A stretch of DNA of 43,669 bases from an uncultured Alistipes sp. (GCF_949296715.1 NZ_CASFQD010000006.1:1-43669); one strand, 5' to 3'; counted from the first letter of the stretch, positions 32,650-41,999 are shown. Program-made: numbers and translations. The notes: generated from the sequence alone by a model not told the origin.

Positions 32650-34062
32650 ATGTTGAACAACTCGCAGACATATAGCGACATGTGGCAGAACTGTCTCGAC
32701 CGGATCAGGACCCAGACCTCCGCCGAAGAGTTCGAGAAGTGGTTTCAGCCCATCGTCCCGCTCGAATTCGACGGCACGACGCTGCGTCTGCGCGTTCCCA
32801 ACGAGAGCTACGTCCGGCAGATCGAGAAAAACTACATCCCGTTCCTGCGGCCCATCATCTCGCAGCTCTACGGACAGCAGACAAGGCTCCACTACGCCGT
32901 GCCCCGCGCCGCGGCGCAGACGGTTTCCGTGGCGGCCGATGCCGACACGACCCCGATCTCGCGCTTCAACGCCCGGACCGACACGGCAAATATAAAAAAT
33001 CCGTTCGTCATTCCGGGCGTGCGGAAGATCGTCGTCGACCCGCAGCTCAACCCGAACCTGACGTTCGCCACCTTCATCGAGGGTGAATGCAACCGCCTGG
33101 CCCGCTCGGCCGGCATGTCCGTGGCCGTTAATCCCGGAAACACCCCCTTCAACCCCCTATATATATATGGGGACTCGGGGCTCGGGAAGACCCACATCGT
33201 GCAGTCGATCGGTCACGAGGTGCGCCAGCGCCACCCCGAGCTGCAGGTGCTCTACGTCTCGATGAACAAGTTTCAGGCACAGTTCCAGACGGCATACAAG
33301 AACGGCGAGATTCCCGACTTCATCCACTTCTACCAGATGATCGACGTGCTGATCATCGACGACATCCAGGAGCTGACGGGAAAGACCGGCACGCAAAATG
33401 CCTTCTTCAACATCTTCAACCACCTCCAGCTGTCGGGCAAGCAGCTGATCCTCACCTCGGACAAGCCGCCCGTGGAGCTGAAGGACATCGAGCAGCGCCT
33501 GCTCACCCGCTTCAAGTGGGGGCTCTCGGCGCAGCTCAACACGCCGGACTACGAGACGAAGGTCAAGATCATCCGCGCCAAGGCCCAGAAACTCGGCGCC
33601 GACATCTCCGACGAGGTTGTCGCCTACCTGGCCGACAACATCTCGGCCAACGTGCGTGAAATCGAGGGTGCCATCTCGTCGCTTGTGGCCAATGCCTCGT
33701 TCCTCGGGCGCAAGATCACCACGTCGCTGGCGAAGGAGATTCTGAAGGTCTACGTCAAGCTCTACCAGAAGGAGATCACCATCGACCACATCATCAAGGT
33801 GGTGTGCGAATACCTGAATCTCGACTTCGCACGCTTCAACTCCACGGAGCGCACGCGCGAGATCGCCCAGGCCCGGCAGATCGCCATGTATTTGGCCAAG
33901 CAGCACACCAAGGCTCCGCTCACGGCCATCGGCGCCGCCATCGGAGGACGCAACCACGCCACGGTGCTCCACTCGTGCAAGGCCGTTACGAACCTCATCG
34001 AGACCGACAAGGCCTTCCGTCGCCAGGTCGAGGAGATCGAGAAGAAGGTCCTGGCGCAATAA
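32650..34062 (+). CDS. dnaA: Chromosomal replication initiator DnaA
   Basis: Initiator ATPase that binds DnaA boxes and opens oriC; 470 residues. Domain I is the N-terminal helical block with EFEKWFQPIVPLEF. Domain II is a short linker (about 90-125). The AAA+ domain III has Walker A YGDSGLGKTH and Walker B VLIIDDIQELTGK, with sensor II in ANVREIEGAI. Domain IV ends with the DnaA signature TAIGAAIGGRNHATVLHSCK. The ATG at 32650 is chosen over an in-frame TTG at 32599. The codons just before Walker A are unusual (CTA TAT ATA TAT). A heptamer repeat and a terminator follow the stop. Confidence 0.98.
   Translation: MLNNSQTYSDMWQNCLDRIRTQTSAEEFEKWFQPIVPLEFDGTTLRLRVPNESYVRQIEKNYIPFLRPIISQLYGQQTRLHYAVPRAAAQTVSVAADADTTPISRFNARTDTANIKNPFVIPGVRKIVVDPQLNPNLTFATFIEGECNRLARSAGMSVAVNPGNTPFNPLYIYGDSGLGKTHIVQSIGHEVRQRHPELQVLYVSMNKFQAQFQTAYKNGEIPDFIHFYQMIDVLIIDDIQELTGKTGTQNAFFNIFNHLQLSGKQLILTSDKPPVELKDIEQRLLTRFKWGLSAQLNTPDYETKVKIIRAKAQKLGADISDEVVAYLADNISANVREIEGAISSLVANASFLGRKITTSLAKEILKVYVKLYQKEITIDHIIKVVCEYLNLDFARFNSTERTREIAQARQIAMYLAKQHTKAPLTAIGAAIGGRNHATVLHSCKAVTNLIETDKAFRRQVEEIEKKVLAQ
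33154..33172. other. AT-repeat palindrome inside dnaA
   Basis: CCCCTATATATATATGGGG encodes Pro-Leu-Tyr-Ile-Tyr-Gly with codons (CTA, TAT, ATA, TAT) that the rest of the gene avoids. It is a self-complementary AT core bounded by C4/G4, directly before the Walker A motif. Confidence 0.6.
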
Positions 34063-34063
34063 A

Positions 34064-34119
34064 GGTGAAAGGTGAACGGTGAAAGGCGAGAGGCGAGAGG
34101 TGAGAGGCGAAAAGTAAAC
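34064..34119. repeat. Heptanucleotide tandem repeat after dnaA
   Basis: Seven units of GGYGARA (34064-34112; one ends in C) and one degenerate unit (34113-34119). It starts 1 nt after the dnaA stop, so it lies in the dnaA 3' untranslated region, before the terminator at 34191. Confidence 0.8.
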
Positions 34120-34190
34120 GGGAGCTGTCAAGAACAGCACGTCTGAATTGCAGACACCGCGGGCCCAGCAGTCCGATGCTGAAAAACAGA

Positions 34191-34220
34191 AGCCGTGACA
34201 GGTCATGTCACGGCTTTTTC
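34191..34220 (+). terminator. Rho-independent terminator of dnaA
   Basis: A perfect 10-bp stem, AGCCGTGACA (34191-34200) and TGTCACGGCT (34206-34215), with a 5-nt loop and T5. It ends 1 nt before the -7 box of the next gene, so it occupies the area where that promoter's -33 element would lie. Confidence 0.9.
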
Positions 34221-34221
34221 G

Positions 34222-34229
34222 TATCTTTG
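34222..34229 (+). promoter_or_regulatory. -7 element of the WYL regulator gene
   Basis: TATCTTTG is an exact TAnnTTTG match, 17 nt upstream of the GTG at 34247. It shows that the in-frame ATG at 34205 is upstream of transcription and cannot be the start. No TTG is visible at the normal distance, where the dnaA terminator stem lies. Confidence 0.6.
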
Positions 34230-34246
34230 CCGAAAATCACTCCGAC

Positions 34247-35143
34247 GTGGACCAACCGAAACTCGAACGGCTGCTGCGGCTCATGAAGCTGCTCACGGCC
34301 AACACCACCTACAACGTCGACCAGCTGGCCGAGCGGCTCGGCATGTCGCGCCGCACCGTCTACCGCTACATCGACACCTTCCGCGAGGCGGGCTTCGTCA
34401 TCAAGAAGACGGGCGACTGCATCCGGCTGGACAAGGAGTCGCCCCATTTCCGCGACATCTCGCAGCTCGTGCACTTCACCGAGGAGGAAGCCGTGATTCT
34501 CAAGCGTGCCATCGAGAACATCGACGACACGAACCTGCTGAAACAGAACCTCAAACGCAAGCTCTACTCGGTCTACGACAACCGCACGCTGGCCGACACG
34601 GTCGTGCGGGGCAAGAACGCCCCGAACATCCACCGCCTGATCGAGGCGATCGAACAACAGCGGCAGGTCGTCCTGCACGGCTACCAGTCGCCCCACGGCG
34701 GCGAGGTCCGCGACCGGCGCGTCGAGCCCTTCGCCTTCACGACCAACTACGTGCAGGTGTGGTGCTACGACACCGAGGACGGCGTCTGCAAGCTCTTCAA
34801 GACCTCGCGCATCGGCGAGGTCGAGCCAACCGACACGCCGTGGGCCCATGCCGACGCCCACGCCGAAGGGTTCATCGACGCCTTCCGCATGCACGGCACG
34901 CAGCGCCGCCGCGTGCGGCTCGAGCTGGGGCTGCTGGCCTACAACCTGCTGTGCGAGGAGTATCCGCTTGCCGAGCGCGACGTCCGCCCGCTGGGCCGCG
35001 GGCGCTGGCTGCTCGACACCGAGGTGGCCAGCTTCACCGGCGTCGGCCGTTTCGTCGTGGGGCTGCTGGACGACATCCGCGTGGTCGACACCCCGGAGCT
35101 GACCGAGCACATCCGCACATACATCGCTGAAAATCTGAAATAA
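34247..35143 (+). CDS. HTH/WYL-domain transcriptional regulator
   Basis: A 298-residue regulator. The N-terminal winged HTH (about 1-60) reads LERLLRLMKLLTANTTYNVD then LGMSRRTVYRYIDTFREAGF. The WYL domain spans about 138-200 (VVLHGYQSPHGGEVRDRRVE, then VQVWCYDTEDGVCKLFKTSR). A WCX-like C-terminal domain follows. WYL proteins bind nucleic-acid or nucleotide ligands and regulate DNA-damage, defence or metabolic genes; the target here is unknown. Start: GTG at 34247, giving (M)DQPKLERLLRL, forced by the -7 box at 34222. The carbonic anhydrase gene begins 10 nt after its stop and is probably co-transcribed. Confidence 0.9.
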   Translation: MDQPKLERLLRLMKLLTANTTYNVDQLAERLGMSRRTVYRYIDTFREAGFVIKKTGDCIRLDKESPHFRDISQLVHFTEEEAVILKRAIENIDDTNLLKQNLKRKLYSVYDNRTLADTVVRGKNAPNIHRLIEAIEQQRQVVLHGYQSPHGGEVRDRRVEPFAFTTNYVQVWCYDTEDGVCKLFKTSRIGEVEPTDTPWAHADAHAEGFIDAFRMHGTQRRRVRLELGLLAYNLLCEEYPLAERDVRPLGRGRWLLDTEVASFTGVGRFVVGLLDDIRVVDTPELTEHIRTYIAENLK

Positions 35144-35153
35144 CCACATTCCC

Positions 35154-35717
35154 ATGATCGACGAAATCCTCGAATACAACCGCCGCTTCGTAGCCGAGAA
35201 GGGCTACGAGCGCTTCATCACCGACAAATACCCCAACAAACGCATCGCCATCGTCACCTGCATGGACACGCGGCTTGTGGAGCTGCTGCCCGCAGCCCTC
35301 GGACTGCGCAACGGCGACGTGAAGATCATCAAGAACGCCGGCGGCACGATCACGCACCCCTTCGACAGTACGGTACGCAGCCTGCTCGTGGCGATCTACG
35401 AGCTGGGCGTCAACGAAGTGATGATCATCGGACACACCAACTGCGGCGTGCAGGGCATGGACAGCGCCGAGATGCAGCGCCTGATGAAGCAGCGCGGCAT
35501 CCCCGAACACCACATCACGCTGATGAAGCACTGCGGCATCGACCTCGACCAGTGGCTGCACGGCTTCGACGACACGCAGTCGGCCGTTTTGGAGACCGTC
35601 GACCTGGTGCGCAACCACCCGCTCGTGCCCGACGACATCACCGTCCGGGGCTGCATCATGGACTCGACGACCGGGGAGTTGCAGCCCATTCCGCAGCCCG
35701 GCGGCGCGGAGCAATAA
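35154..35717 (+). CDS. Beta-class carbonic anhydrase
   Basis: Zinc enzyme interconverting CO2 and bicarbonate; 187 residues. Zinc ligands are visible as Cys36 (TCMDTR), His94 and Cys97 (IGHTNCG). The catalytic Asp38-Arg40 dyad is present. KIIKNAGGTITHPFDSTVRS is the conserved neighbouring block. It resembles the short bacterial/archaeal clade with a compact N-terminus. Bicarbonate supply would suit the carboxylation-dependent metabolism of Bacteroidales. It follows the WYL gene by 10 nt. Identity is secure; the subclade is not tested. Confidence 0.94.
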   Translation: MIDEILEYNRRFVAEKGYERFITDKYPNKRIAIVTCMDTRLVELLPAALGLRNGDVKIIKNAGGTITHPFDSTVRSLLVAIYELGVNEVMIIGHTNCGVQGMDSAEMQRLMKQRGIPEHHITLMKHCGIDLDQWLHGFDDTQSAVLETVDLVRNHPLVPDDITVRGCIMDSTTGELQPIPQPGGAEQ

Positions 35718-35882
35718 CACGTCCCTCATGCCTGTCCGGACAGTCGGCACGCCCGCAAAAGGGTAGTGCCCGGCGGCGTGTGTCCCGTCGGGTCGAAAAA
35801 AAATCGCAACCGGCAGGCATGTGTCACAACCTGTCACTCGCAGGCTGTTCCTTTGCATTGTGAACCTAAAAAAACAACGATT

Positions 35883-36095
35883 ATGGGAACAGCTTACAAG
35901 ATCAGATGCAAGCACTGCGGGACGCAGTTCGACCACTACATGCAGCCGGGTTACGGCATGCTGCCGCTCTGCGTCGGATGCGGCGAATACGTCGAGACCG
36001 AGACGGCCATCCGGTGTCCCGCCTGCCTGAAGCGGCTCAACGCCACGCAGGAAGAGTTCAACGAGCAGATCGAAGTGACCTATCAGTGGGATTAG
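35883..36095 (+). CDS. Small zinc-ribbon protein
   Basis: A 70-residue protein with three Cys pairs: CKHC near residue 9, CVGC near 30 and CPAC near 45, after MGTAYKIR. It looks like a compact zinc ribbon or rubredoxin-like knuckle, with no signal peptide or membrane segment. A C-terminal acidic helix (EEFNEQIEVTYQWD) follows. Short conserved proteins of this type are common in Bacteroidota without known function. The ATG at 35883 gives the compact form; an upstream frame extension lacks coding character. A weak -7-like TTCCTTTG lies at 35848-35855. Confidence 0.8.
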   Translation: MGTAYKIRCKHCGTQFDHYMQPGYGMLPLCVGCGEYVETETAIRCPACLKRLNATQEEFNEQIEVTYQWD

Positions 36096-36142
36096 CGGCC
36101 AAAAAAACGGCACGAAAGGCTGAAAAGTACGGGAATTTTTCC

Positions 36143-36150
36143 TATCTTTG
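36143..36150 (+). promoter_or_regulatory. -7 element of bcp
   Basis: TATCTTTG is an exact TAnnTTTG match, 28 nt upstream of the bcp ATG. No clear -33 TTG is seen. It may also drive the downstream genes through recA. Confidence 0.6.
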
Positions 36151-36178
36151 AGAGGTAAACCGACCATATCGAAACATC

Positions 36179-36640
36179 ATGACCAGATTGCAGCCGGGAG
36201 ACATGGCGCCCGATTTCCGATCGACGACCCAGCAGGGCGAGCCGCTGACGCTGGCCGACCTGCGCGGGCAGCGCGTCATCCTCTACTTCTACCCGAAGGA
36301 CAACACCTCGGGATGCACGCTCGAGGCCAGGAGCCTGCGCGACGGCAAGGAGGAGCTCGCCCGCCGCGGGTTCCGCATCATCGGCGTGAGCCCCGACAGC
36401 GAAAAGTCGCACCGCAACTTCTGCGAGCGCCACGAGCTGAACTTCACGCTGCTGGCCGACACCGACCACTCGGTGTGCGAGGCCTACGGCGTCTGGGCCG
36501 AGAAGTCGATGTACGGACGCAAGTACATGGGGGTCGTGCGCACGACCTTCGTCATCGACGCCGAGGGCCGCATCGAAAAGATTTTCGAGAAGGTCGACAC
36601 GAAGAACCACTACCGGCAGATACTCGAAGCCTACGAATAG
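36179..36640 (+). CDS. bcp: Thioredoxin-dependent thiol peroxidase (Bcp/PrxQ)
   Basis: Peroxiredoxin of 153 residues reducing hydroperoxides. The peroxidatic Cys46 is in YPKDNTSGCTLEARSLRD. In E. coli Bcp the resolving Cys lies five residues later; here that position is Arg51. The enzyme therefore belongs to the type without that resolving Cys, or uses another (Cys residues in NFCERH and VCEAYG). GVSPDSEKSHRNF and RTTFVIDAEGRI are standard. It heads a run of plus-strand genes leading to recA; a small secreted-protein gene starts 4 nt after its stop. Confidence 0.95.
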   Translation: MTRLQPGDMAPDFRSTTQQGEPLTLADLRGQRVILYFYPKDNTSGCTLEARSLRDGKEELARRGFRIIGVSPDSEKSHRNFCERHELNFTLLADTDHSVCEAYGVWAEKSMYGRKYMGVVRTTFVIDAEGRIEKIFEKVDTKNHYRQILEAYE

Positions 36641-36644
36641 TCCG

Positions 36645-37124
36645 ATGATGCGCCGCACCGCGATACTGCTGTGGACAGCGTGCCTGTCGCTTCTTCCGGC
36701 CATGCAGGCCCGGGGACAGGAGACGCCCGTCCGCTACGCAAGGCCCGTGGCGGCGGTGGAGCGGGCCGTCGAGAGGCTCGAGGTCTACTTCGAACCCTCG
36801 CTGCCCGCATGGACCGACACGCGGTGGCTGCAGGCCGAGGTCGATCCGATCGAGCGGGCGCGCCGCGCCCTGCGTGAACGGATGCGGGACGAAGCGGAGA
36901 AGGCGGCACTCGCGGCCGACGAGACGGCCCGACCGCGCGATCCGCAGATCGTCACCGACCGGCTGCGCATCACGCTGGGCAACAACACGGACCGTTCGTG
37001 GAGCCCCTATCCGGACCGGGCGCTCGATGCCCGGGCGCTCCGCTTTCCGCTGCCGCGCGATGCCCGGGCCGACAAGCGCACCGAGCAACAGAAGGCGCTG
37101 GACCACATCCGGGGCCGCAAATAG
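36645..37124 (+). CDS. Small secreted protein of unknown function
   Basis: A 159-residue protein with a signal peptide (MMRRTAILLWTACLSLLPAM, cleavage probably after ARG or ARGQ). The mature part is helical and charged (VERLEVYFEP, then EVDPIERARRALRERMRDEA). A short segment follows (ITLGNNTDRSWSPYPDRALD). I recognise no family. It begins 4 nt after bcp, so it is probably co-transcribed. Residues such as WSPYPDRALDAR suggest a conserved patch, but no catalytic motif is evident. Confidence 0.7.
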   Translation: MMRRTAILLWTACLSLLPAMQARGQETPVRYARPVAAVERAVERLEVYFEPSLPAWTDTRWLQAEVDPIERARRALRERMRDEAEKAALAADETARPRDPQIVTDRLRITLGNNTDRSWSPYPDRALDARALRFPLPRDARADKRTEQQKALDHIRGRK

Positions 37125-37341
37125 CCTTCGAAAAGAGAAGGGGGGGGGCGGATGCAGGTTCCGGACAACCCGGCCGCCAAAGCGGGAAAGGCTGCTTCGG
37201 CCGCCGAAAAGCGGAAGGGTAGTCCGACAACCGGGAAACCGGGCAGCGGGCCCGACCGCGGAAAACAGAAGGGCTGCTCCGGCCGCCCGAATACAAAACG
37301 AAACAAACAACGCGAAACGCAATAAAAAGCAACACAACGAA
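37125..37341. other. recA leader region
   Basis: A 217-bp spacer with a run of nine G (37140-37148). A repeated GC word occurs as GGCTGCTTCGGCCGCC (37190-37205) and GGCTGCTCCGGCCGCC (37272-37287). An A-rich, T-poor stretch precedes the ATG. No TAnnTTTG box and no recognisable SOS box are seen. Confidence 0.45.
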
Positions 37342-38355
<1,014 letters not shown>

Positions 38356-38361
38356 CAATAT

Positions 38362-40587
38362 ATGGGATATACTGCCGAGGATGAGGCCCTCATCAAGGAG
38401 AAATGGGACGACCTGTTGCTCTCTTGCACGAAGATCTGCAAGAACGACGAAGACTGGAATTTCATCAAACGGGCATTTTTCCTTGCCAAGGAGGCACATG
38501 AGGGGGTAAGGCGCCGCTCCGGCGAGCCTTACCTCCTGCATCCCATTGCAGTAGCCAAAATCGTCATCGACGAGATCGGCCTCGGTGTGAAATCGGTCGT
38601 TGCAGCCCTGCTGCACGACGTCGTCGAGGACACGGAGTACACCGTCGAGGACATGGAGCGCATCTTCGGGCCGAAGATCGCCTCGATGGTCGACGGCCTG
38701 ACGAAGATGTCGGGCGTCTTCAATGCCGACACCTCGGAGCAGGCCGAATATTTCCGCAAGGTGCTCCTCACGCTCTCGGACGACGTGCGCGTCATCCTCA
38801 TCAAGATCGCCGACCGCCTGCACAACATGCGCACGCTGGGCTCGATGCCGCTGAACAAGCAGATCAAGATCACGGGCGAGACGATCTACCTCTTCGCACC
38901 GCTGGCCTACAGGCTGGGCCTCTACTCGATCAAGAGCGAGCTGGAGGACCTCTGCATGAAGTACCGCTTCCCGCAGCAGTACGAGGAGATCAGGCAGAAG
39001 CTGCAGGAGAGCGAAGCCTCGCGCCGGGAGTTCATCGACAAGTTCAACGCCCCGATCATCGCGGCGCTCAACCGCGACAACTTCAACTACGAGATTTCGG
39101 GCCGCGTGAAGAGCGTCTACTCGATCTGGAGCAAGATGCAGCGCAAGCAGATACCCTTCGAGGAGATATACGACCTGTTCGCCATCCGCATCGTCTTCAA
39201 GCCGCTGCCGTTCCCGTCGGAGAAGACCCAGTGCTGGCAGATTTACTCGACGATCACGGACATCTACACTCCCAAGCCCGACCGGCTGCGCGACTGGATT
39301 TCGATGCCCAAGGCCAACGGGTACGAAGCCCTGCACTCGACGGTCATGGGACCCGACGGCGTCTGGGTCGAGGTGCAGATACGCACGCAGCGCATGGAGG
39401 ACATCGCCGAACGGGGATTCGCGGCACACTGGAAATACAAGCACGCGACGATTTCGCAGGACGAGGACGAGTTCGACAAGTGGCTCAAGCAGATACGCGC
39501 AGCGCTGAACAGCCCGACGGAGAACGCCGTGGACTTCCTGGACAACTTCAAGTTGTCGCTCTATACGTCGGAGATCGTGGTATTTACACCGAAGGGCGAA
39601 TCCCGCAAGATGCCCTACGGCGCCACGGCCCTCGACTTCGCCTACGACATCCACTCGAAGATCGGCAACAACGCCATCAGCGCCAAGATCAACCACAAGC
39701 TCGAGCCGATCACCACGCAGATCAACAGCGGCGACCAGATCGAGATCATCACGGCCGACAACGCGCGGCCGAAGCCCGAATGGCTCGACATCGTCACCAC
39801 GGCGAAGGCCAAGTCGGCGATCAAGAGCTTCCTCAAGCGCGAGCGGCAGAACAACATCGAGCGGGGCATGCAGATGCTCGAAGAGAAGATGAAGTCGCTG
39901 AACATCAACCTCAGCGGCCGCGTCCTGCGCAAGATCATCCCCATCTACGAGAGCAACAACAAGGAGGAGCTCTACAGCAAGATCGGCGCGGGCATCGTCA
40001 CGCTGGACGACCTGGAAAAGGTGCTGAAGGTCAACTCCAAGAGCAAGATACTGAAATTCTGGACCCTCTTCATCCCGAAAAAGGAGGAGGACGAGGCCGA
40101 CGAAGCCGCCGAGAGCGAAACCCCGGCACCGGCCGGCAGCACGGCGGAGCCGCAGGCCGAACCGCAGTTCGTGATGGCCGAGTGCTGCAAGCCCATCCCG
40201 GGCGACAAGGTCGTGGGGTACCGCGACCCGGCCTCGGGCAACATCATCGTCCACAAGGCCACGTGCGACGAGCTGAACCGCCTGGCGGCACAGTTCGGAC
40301 GCAACATCGTCAAGGAGGAGATCAAATGGTCGCAGCACAAGGCCATGTCGTACCTGGTCACGGTCGAACTGCGCGGCATCGACCGCATGGGCATCCTGCT
40401 GGACCTCGCAAAGGTCGTCAGCGGCGATTTCAGCATCAACATCCGCGAGATCAACATCCACAGCCACGACGGTATTTTCGAGGGCAATATCAGCCTCTAT
40501 GTCAAGGATGCCGAGGGCCTGCACGCCGTCATGGACCGGCTGCGCGGCATCAAGGGCATCGAGAGCGTCAAACGAACCATGAACTGA
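38362..40587 (+). CDS. RelA/SpoT homologue, bifunctional (p)ppGpp synthetase/hydrolase
   Basis: Stringent-response enzyme of 741 residues. The hydrolase HD motif is intact (His85-Asp86 in LLHDVVEDTEYTVEDM). The synthetase region begins with RVKSVYSIWSKMQRKQIPFE then YDLFAIRIVF and includes YEALHSTVMGPDGVWVEVQI. A TGS domain follows (VVFTPKGESRKMPYGATALD). A conserved Cys module (AECCKPIPGDKVVGY) and a C-terminal ACT domain (about 665-741) complete the long-RSH plan. Both activities are predicted. It lies between recA (6-nt gap) and a small membrane protein gene (4-nt gap). Confidence 0.96.
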   Translation: MGYTAEDEALIKEKWDDLLLSCTKICKNDEDWNFIKRAFFLAKEAHEGVRRRSGEPYLLHPIAVAKIVIDEIGLGVKSVVAALLHDVVEDTEYTVEDMERIFGPKIASMVDGLTKMSGVFNADTSEQAEYFRKVLLTLSDDVRVILIKIADRLHNMRTLGSMPLNKQIKITGETIYLFAPLAYRLGLYSIKSELEDLCMKYRFPQQYEEIRQKLQESEASRREFIDKFNAPIIAALNRDNFNYEISGRVKSVYSIWSKMQRKQIPFEEIYDLFAIRIVFKPLPFPSEKTQCWQIYSTITDIYTPKPDRLRDWISMPKANGYEALHSTVMGPDGVWVEVQIRTQRMEDIAERGFAAHWKYKHATISQDEDEFDKWLKQIRAALNSPTENAVDFLDNFKLSLYTSEIVVFTPKGESRKMPYGATALDFAYDIHSKIGNNAISAKINHKLEPITTQINSGDQIEIITADNARPKPEWLDIVTTAKAKSAIKSFLKRERQNNIERGMQMLEEKMKSLNINLSGRVLRKIIPIYESNNKEELYSKIGAGIVTLDDLEKVLKVNSKSKILKFWTLFIPKKEEDEADEAAESETPAPAGSTAEPQAEPQFVMAECCKPIPGDKVVGYRDPASGNIIVHKATCDELNRLAAQFGRNIVKEEIKWSQHKAMSYLVTVELRGIDRMGILLDLAKVVSGDFSINIREINIHSHDGIFEGNISLYVKDAEGLHAVMDRLRGIKGIESVKRTMN

Positions 40588-40591
40588 CGAT

Positions 40592-41254
40592 ATGGAGGAC
40601 TTCGGATCAATCATCTGGCTGCTGGTAGCCGTCGGCGCCCTGGTATTCAGCTCCAACTCCAAAGCCCGCAAACGGGCCCGGGAGGCGGCAAAACGCGCCA
40701 AAGAGTTCCAGGAAGAGGTCACCGGACGCGAAGCGTGGCCTTCGTGGGACACGCCGCAGCCGCCGAGACCCGAAGCGGATGAAACGACGGGGCGGCCCAC
40801 GCCGTGGCCCGTTGTCCCAGCCGCACCGGCCTCACCGGCCCGGCCGCCCCGGACACCCGAAACACCCCGGACTTCCGATGCGGCCCGCGGTGCAGCGCCC
40901 CGGCAAACCGCCGGCAAGGCACCCGAACCGGCACCGCAACCGACCTTCCGATCGACCTCCGAGATACCCGACACGGCTGCCGCAACGTCTGCTGCCGCGG
41001 CGGCTCCGGGCGGGAAACAGACGGGGCGCCCCATGACCGAAGGGGAGCTGATGTCCAAAAAACGGCAGCTGCTCGCCTCGATTGCGGCGCGCCACAACGG
41101 CGTCGGCGACGTCGTGCAATCGGTCAAAGAGGCACACGAAAACGGGACGATCGCACCGGACCTTGCGACCGAGATACGCGAGGAGTTCGACCTGCGGCGC
41201 GCCGTGCTCTATTCCGAGATCATGAAACCCAAATTCGAGGAAGACTTCCGCTAA
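40592..41254 (+). CDS. Single-pass membrane protein with proline-rich linker
   Basis: A 220-residue protein with no named family that I recognise. The N-terminus MEDFGSIIWLLVAVGALVFS is a membrane helix, followed by a basic helix (KARKRAREAAKRAKEFQEEV). Residues about 50-145 form a Pro/Ala/Thr-rich disordered linker. The C-terminal part (about 150-220) ends with EEFDLRRAVLYSEIMKPKFE, a motif I associate with short Bacteroidota membrane proteins. It starts 4 nt after the RSH stop and is probably co-transcribed. Function is unknown. Confidence 0.8.
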   Translation: MEDFGSIIWLLVAVGALVFSSNSKARKRAREAAKRAKEFQEEVTGREAWPSWDTPQPPRPEADETTGRPTPWPVVPAAPASPARPPRTPETPRTSDAARGAAPRQTAGKAPEPAPQPTFRSTSEIPDTAAATSAAAAAPGGKQTGRPMTEGELMSKKRQLLASIAARHNGVGDVVQSVKEAHENGTIAPDLATEIREEFDLRRAVLYSEIMKPKFEEDFR

Positions 41255-41273
41255 ACCAACCGACATTACGACC

Positions 41274-41543
41274 GTGGACAGCCCGAACCATACGCCCACA
41301 CCGCAGGAGACGCAATGGCGTGCAAGCGCCCTTGCACCCGAGAAGCTGCGGCGACAACTTAAACGGATCAACGCATTTCTGTGCTGCTACAGCGTCGCGG
41401 CGCTCGCCGGTGCGATTTTCCTGTACTGCGCCGTTGAGCCGTTCAACTGGGGCATACTGATCTGCATGCTTGCACCGCTCATCACCCTGCTTGTCGTCCG
41501 GATCAACATCAAACGGCTGCTGGCCGGAAAACAGCCCTACTGA
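41274..41543 (+). CDS. Small two-helix membrane protein
   Basis: An 89-residue protein starting at GTG (41274), 19 nt after the preceding gene. The N-terminus is polar, with EKLRRQLKRI at about 23-32. Two hydrophobic segments follow (about 34-53 and 59-75, FNWGILICMLAPLITLLVV), then a basic tail (RINIKRLLAGKQPY). No family is recognised. The frame is open and hydropathy is coherent, but the GTG start is less certain than the rest. Confidence 0.7.
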   Translation: MDSPNHTPTPQETQWRASALAPEKLRRQLKRINAFLCCYSVAALAGAIFLYCAVEPFNWGILICMLAPLITLLVVRINIKRLLAGKQPY

Positions 41544-41576
41544 AGCCGAACGGAAACACCATAAAAAGAGCATACC

Positions 41577-41963
41577 ATGGCATCCATTTTTTCACGCATC
41601 ATTGCGGGGGAGATTCCCTCCTACAAGGTCGCCGAAGACGACAACTATTACGCATTTCTCGACATCAATCCGCTGACGAAAGGCCATACGCTCGTCGTGC
41701 CGAAAAAGGAGGTGGACTACCTCTTCGACCTCGATGACGAGACGCTGGCGGGCATGATGCTCTTCGCCAAGAAAGTAGCGGCGAAGATCAAGCGCGAAAT
41801 AGCGTGCGCAAGGGTAGCGGTCGTCGTGCTGGGCATGGAAGTACCGCATGCGCACATCCATCTGATCCCCATCCAGAGCGAAAACGACGTCGATTTCCAC
41901 CGCGAAAAGCTCCATTTGACGCCGGAAGAGTTCCGCGAAATCGCCGACAAACTGGCCAGGTAG
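41577..41963 (+). CDS. HIT family protein (HinT-like nucleotide hydrolase)
   Basis: A 128-residue histidine-triad protein. It opens with MASIFSRIIAGEIPSYKVAE, typical of HinT. It continues through FLDINPLTKGHTLVVPKKEV and ends with the triad HAHIHLIPIQ. HinT proteins hydrolyse phosphoramidates of AMP or GMP. It is the last gene of the plus-strand run from recA; a strong terminator begins 37 nt after its stop. Confidence 0.95.
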   Translation: MASIFSRIIAGEIPSYKVAEDDNYYAFLDINPLTKGHTLVVPKKEVDYLFDLDDETLAGMMLFAKKVAAKIKREIACARVAVVVLGMEVPHAHIHLIPIQSENDVDFHREKLHLTPEEFREIADKLAR

Positions 41964-41999
41964 GGCGGCGTTTACAAATCTGCAATACGCACATAATCA

